Of a stretch of 64,000 nt of DNA, positions 61,301 to 64,000 are shown piece by piece. The notes beneath the pieces were generated by a model. The model ran no database searches, had not been told where the DNA came from, and saw only the letters and a list, made by a program, of their open reading frames with translations. Source of the stretch: Dipteris shenzhenensis (Eukaryota > Polypodiophyta > Polypodiopsida > Gleicheniales); NCBI GenBank assembly GCA_047967505.1, contig CM106540.1. One strand, written 5' to 3'. Every line of letters starts with the position of its first letter. The stretch's first letter is position 1. A program made the position numbers and the translations under genes.

Positions 61301-61904
61301 TGTTAGATATGGTCAATGCCCCACCCTCCTGGTAACCACCAGTGGTCCAAGGTGCTCAAGTTGTAAGGCCCCCATGTGAGAAGAAGCCATGTGTGAGCGT
61401 GGGACACTCGATGGATCCTGACTTGCATGTCAGATGAGGTCTATCAACAATCAGACCATTGATGGTAGAAAGGTGATTGTGTGTGGGAGCCCCTTATTCT
61501 TGCTGGGGCCTGGGGGCCAGCAGGCCCCTAACTGGGGGGTCCCAGGGGGGCCAGTGGCCCCCCTGGTGGGGGTTCAGGGGCGAGAGCCCCTGAGGCGATG
61601 GTATAGGGATTATTTCCTAAATATTCCATGGACGACTAGTCGATTCCACCGACTAGGTTGACTGGTCAGCTTCACCGACTAGGTTGACTTGTCGGTTCCA
61701 CCGACTACGTTGATCTGACTACCGCCCTCATAACTATAAAGAGGCGACCTCCCCAGTCCATTGCATCAGATCAGTTCAGATCAGATCTTCCAGCTAGTAG
61801 CTCTTCACCTAATATACTGAAGGAAAATTTTGTTCATCTCCAGTTTGCTGTGTACTCTCTATTCTTTGTTCAGTTTTTGTTCCGTTGCACCGTGTAATTT
61901 AACA
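61301..61904 (+). mobile_element. Solo LTR of Copia-C, 604 bp, with 5-bp target duplication
   Basis: Starts TGTTAGATATGGTCAATGCC and ends GTGTAATTTAACA. TAACT flanks both sides exactly (61,296-61,300 and 61,905-61,909). It has a TATAAA box at 61,735-61,740, downstream of three 26-bp direct repeats. It matches the LTR nested at 42,962-43,467. No internal region remains, the signature of LTR-LTR recombination. Confidence 0.95.
61634..61711 (+). promoter_or_regulatory. Three 26-bp repeats upstream of the LTR TATA box
   Basis: Units at 61,634, 61,660 and 61,686 share TTCCACCGACTA(G/C)GTT and start GACT(A/G/T)GTC. They end 24 bases before TATAAA, the usual place for LTR enhancer repeats. Function is inferred from position only. 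Confidence 0.6.
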
Positions 61905-61909
61905 TAACT

Positions 61910-62335
61910 CCCTAATAAAAAATGTAATATTGATGTAATAGCAATATACGACCTTCTCATCTCCCCTTACCCACATATTACTACATTGTTTTCTTATGGG
62001 TCTAGACGCTATGGGACTGAGTGCCCGATGTTGGCACAATTAAAAATATAGTTCTAAGATGTGGGCTCAAATAAGGGTTTTAAAATCTAAGAAGTCTCCA
62101 TCAATTCAAGCCAATTTTGACTTTGGATTTGCTACATGGAGTGATCTGCCTCTTAGGTGCCTTATAATATAGATTGAGGGGTCTCTACTTGGTTAAGTTA
62201 AACGGTTTAAAGTTCATGGCCTAGCGAGTATACATTCATTATCACCTCGACATATATTTTTAGGCGGAAGCGAAAACACTAGGCATCTGTGCTTGAACTT
62301 AGTGGATCATGAGCAAGGTTCAAATAATTGGCCCC
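61910..62335. other. Intergenic DNA, nothing recognised
   Basis: No supported feature. Confidence 0.4.
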
Positions 62336-62340
62336 CCTTG

Positions 62341-62462
62341 CCCCTACTTGACATCTCTCTCTCTCTCTCTCTCTCCCTCTCTCTGTCTCTGCCTCCGTCA
62401 CTCCGTCCGTCCATCCCTCCCTCCCTTGCCCCAACTTGACATCTCTCTGTCTCTCATGCACG

Positions 62463-62500
<38 letters not shown>

Positions 62501-62520
62501 CCTCTCTCTCTCGTGCATGC
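62341..62520. repeat. Duplicated CT microsatellite
   Basis: CCCCTACTTGACATCTCTCT at about 62,340 and CCCCAACTTGACATCTCTCT at about 62,429 begin two related (CT)n-containing copies. The second has about 19 CT units. ORFs on both strands here are artefacts. Confidence 0.85.
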
Positions 62521-62781
62521 ATGACGCTGTCTCTCCCTCTTCGTCCCTTCCTCCCTCCTTGTGCCTCCGCTTTCCTTTTTGTACCTTCTTTCCGCTCCCT
62601 TTCTTGCTTGACCCCCTTGCGCGCGTGCATTCCTGAGGTAAGCTGGTCAAAGTCAAAGGCGGATAAGTCATGGCACTTCTAAGGTTTTAATAAATCATAA
62701 ATCGTATTGGAAAACAAGGAAGGATATGATTACGAAACAATATCAAATCATTAATTAAGGAAGGAGTCTACGTGCTCGGTC

Positions 62782-62847
62782 ATGGACGCGGCGTTGCTCT
62801 CTTCCTGCCGGCCTTCTTCTTCTTCTTCATCAGCTATGGCTCCTTAG
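62782..62847 (+). promoter_or_regulatory. Upstream ORF, 21 codons plus stop, in the likely 5' UTR of the syntaxin gene
   Basis: An ATG at 62,782 opens MDAALLSSCRPSSSSSSAMA and stops at TAG 62,845-62,847, about 100 bases before the syntaxin start. A second in-frame ATG at 62,836 would give a three-codon ORF. The surrounding pyrimidine-rich CTTCTTCTT and CTTCCTCTCC tracts are typical of plant 5' UTRs. Whether it is transcribed is not known, so any translational effect is inference. Confidence 0.5.
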
Positions 62848-62945
62848 CTTCTCTCCGTCCCCATCATCCCCTTCATCTCCCTTCCTCTCCTCCATAACCC
62901 ATCTCTTTTTCTTCCTCCCTTTCCTTCCTCCACCCCTTTCCCGCC

Positions 62946-63953
62946 ATGAACGACCTCCTCTCCAAGACTTTCTCCTCCCGTAGCGCCATCGGCCCCTACT
63001 CCAACCTCCGCCATGGCTCCCCCGACCTCGAGGCTGCCTCCGAGACCGAGATGGCCGGTTTCGACACCCAGCCCAGCCTCAACCGCTTCTTCGAGGAGGT
63101 CGGAGTGCTCAAGGACGAGATGGAGAGGGTTAAGTGGCTCCTTTCGCAGCTGCAGAGCGCGAATGAGGAGAGCAAGACCATCACCAAAGCTCAGTCCATG
63201 AAGGCACTGCGCGATCGCATGGACAAGGACGTCGAGGAGGTGTTGAGAAAGGCCAAAGTTATCAAGACCAGGTTGGAAGATCTGGATAAGGCTAATTTTG
63301 CTAACCGCAACATGCCAGGTTGTGAGCAGGGGTCTTCCACAGATCGTACGAGGATGTCTATTACTAACAGCTTGCGAAAGACTTTGAAGGATCTGATGGG
63401 GGATTTCCAGGTTCTTCGTCAGAGGATGAAGTCGGAGTACAAGGAGACAATAGAAAGGAGATATTTCACGGTAACTGGGAAGCAGGCCGACGAAGAGACC
63501 ATCGATCACATGATTGACACAGGGGAGAGCGAGACATTCTTGCATAGGGCAATTCAAGAACAGGGTAAAGGCCAAATTATTGACACCATCAAGGAGATTC
63601 AAGAAAGGCACGAGACCGTGAAGGAGATCGAGAAGAATCTGATTGAGCTACATCAGATATTCATGGATATGGCTGTCCTGGTTGAAGCTCAAGGCGAGCA
63701 ACTGAATAACATTGAAGTTGCAGTACAGGGGGCGTCTTCGTTTGTGAAAAGAGGAACTGAAAACTTGCACACTGCGAAGCAGCTTCAAAGGAACACCCGA
63801 AAGTGGAAATGCATTGCCGTTATTATTCTGTTGATAATAATATTGGTTGTAACTGTGCCCCTCCTAGTGAAATTCATACCAAGCAGCAGTAGCAGCAGTA
63901 GCCCTAGTAGCTCTAGTACTACTCCTACAGCCAGCAGCCCTACTAGCGGTTGA
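62946..63953 (+). CDS. Qa-SNARE syntaxin of plants (SYP1 class, SYP11/SYP12-like)
   Basis: A complete 335-residue plasma-membrane or cell-plate type t-SNARE, which pairs with SNAP25-like and VAMP72-type partners to fuse secretory vesicles. In order: MNDLLSKTFS start as in SYP12/SYP13 proteins; a regulatory Habc helical domain (about 43-165); the linker block RRYFTVTGKQADEETIDHMI (171-190) with the conserved TGESE; the SNARE motif (about 204-267) starting IQEQGKGQIIDTIKEIQERH; the zero-layer Gln at Q249 in VEAQGEQL; and the membrane anchor (about 288-308, CIAVIILLIIILVVTVPLLV) after the NTRKWKC junction. A Ser/Thr/Pro tail of about 25 residues follows the anchor, as in SYP12 proteins. The coding region has no intron, unlike SYP13. 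The ATG context CCGCCATGAA is good. The SYP121 FxRF channel-binding motif is not evident. The 5' half is GC-rich compared with the neighbourhood. Assignment to SYP11 versus SYP12 is uncertain. Confidence 0.96.
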   Translation: MNDLLSKTFSSRSAIGPYSNLRHGSPDLEAASETEMAGFDTQPSLNRFFEEVGVLKDEMERVKWLLSQLQSANEESKTITKAQSMKALRDRMDKDVEEVLRKAKVIKTRLEDLDKANFANRNMPGCEQGSSTDRTRMSITNSLRKTLKDLMGDFQVLRQRMKSEYKETIERRYFTVTGKQADEETIDHMIDTGESETFLHRAIQEQGKGQIIDTIKEIQERHETVKEIEKNLIELHQIFMDMAVLVEAQGEQLNNIEVAVQGASSFVKRGTENLHTAKQLQRNTRKWKCIAVIILLIIILVVTVPLLVKFIPSSSSSSSPSSSSTTPTASSPTSG

Positions 63954-64000
63954 AAGATGCGTTTGTTACTGAGAGTTTGCGTTCCGCATGTAGTAGTGGC

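Noticed and set aside
62279-62671. Arg/Glu-rich minus-strand ORF near the syntaxin gene
   Set aside because: Translation of the duplicated CT microsatellite on the opposite strand.
62844-63611. 255-aa minus-strand ORF
   Set aside because: Antisense to the syntaxin gene, with no independent support.

Overview
This window reads as nuclear DNA of a land plant with a large, repeat-rich genome. The support is Ty1/Copia, Ty3/Gypsy and LINE retroelements of plant type primed by initiator tRNA-Met, an En/Spm-type plant transposase remnant, GT-AG introns, and a plant SYP1-class syntaxin. A fern, lycophyte or gymnosperm is possible from the large decayed repeat fraction, but that is inference only. 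I see no CRISPR array, rRNA gene, convincing tRNA gene or bacterial-style operon.

Layout. 0-9 kb: a 45/46-bp minisatellite with built-in palindromes, a decayed En/Spm-like transposase (minus), a decayed ORF of an unrecognised element (about 5 kb), several tandem-repeat fields and a compact foldback. 9-16 kb: exon-like fragments, short-unit tandem repeats interrupted by a MITE with an 8-bp target duplication, and a multi-exon minus-strand gene of unknown function. 16.6-22.5 kb: a LINE 3' end, then a young Copia element (Copia-A, plus strand) with near-identical 298-bp LTRs and a perfect 5-bp target duplication. 22.8-24.3 kb: a possible minus-strand multi-pass membrane protein gene. 28.1-34.8 kb: an older minus-strand Copia (Copia-B) in an odd three-LTR composite that encloses about 740 bp of GA-rich array and is bordered by CT/TATC/CCCT arrays. 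35-37.4 kb: ends of two more Copia elements facing each other.

37.4-55 kb: an isolated exon-like ORF, local duplications, a graveyard of Gypsy and Copia pol fragments with a Copia LTR nested in a Copia RT gene, a decayed multi-exon transposase-like gene on the plus strand (44.4-47.0 kb), a G-rich tract, a near-perfect 116-bp-arm foldback (48.2 kb), and the 5' half of a Gypsy element (49.8-52.3 kb). 55-62.5 kb: microsatellites, low-complexity DNA and a solo LTR with an intact 5-bp target duplication (61.3-61.9 kb).

The only clearly intact host gene is the uninterrupted Qa-SNARE syntaxin at 62,946-63,953 (SYP11/SYP12-like), with a small upstream ORF. Nearly everything else is mobile-element debris. 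Where a sister copy or protein alignment suggests the ancestral codon, many in-frame stops fit CAG to TAG, CAA to TAA or CGA to TGA changes, as expected if methylated transposon DNA decays by C-to-T mutation. All identifications were made by reading the sequence; no database search was run, and boundaries given as 'about' are by eye.
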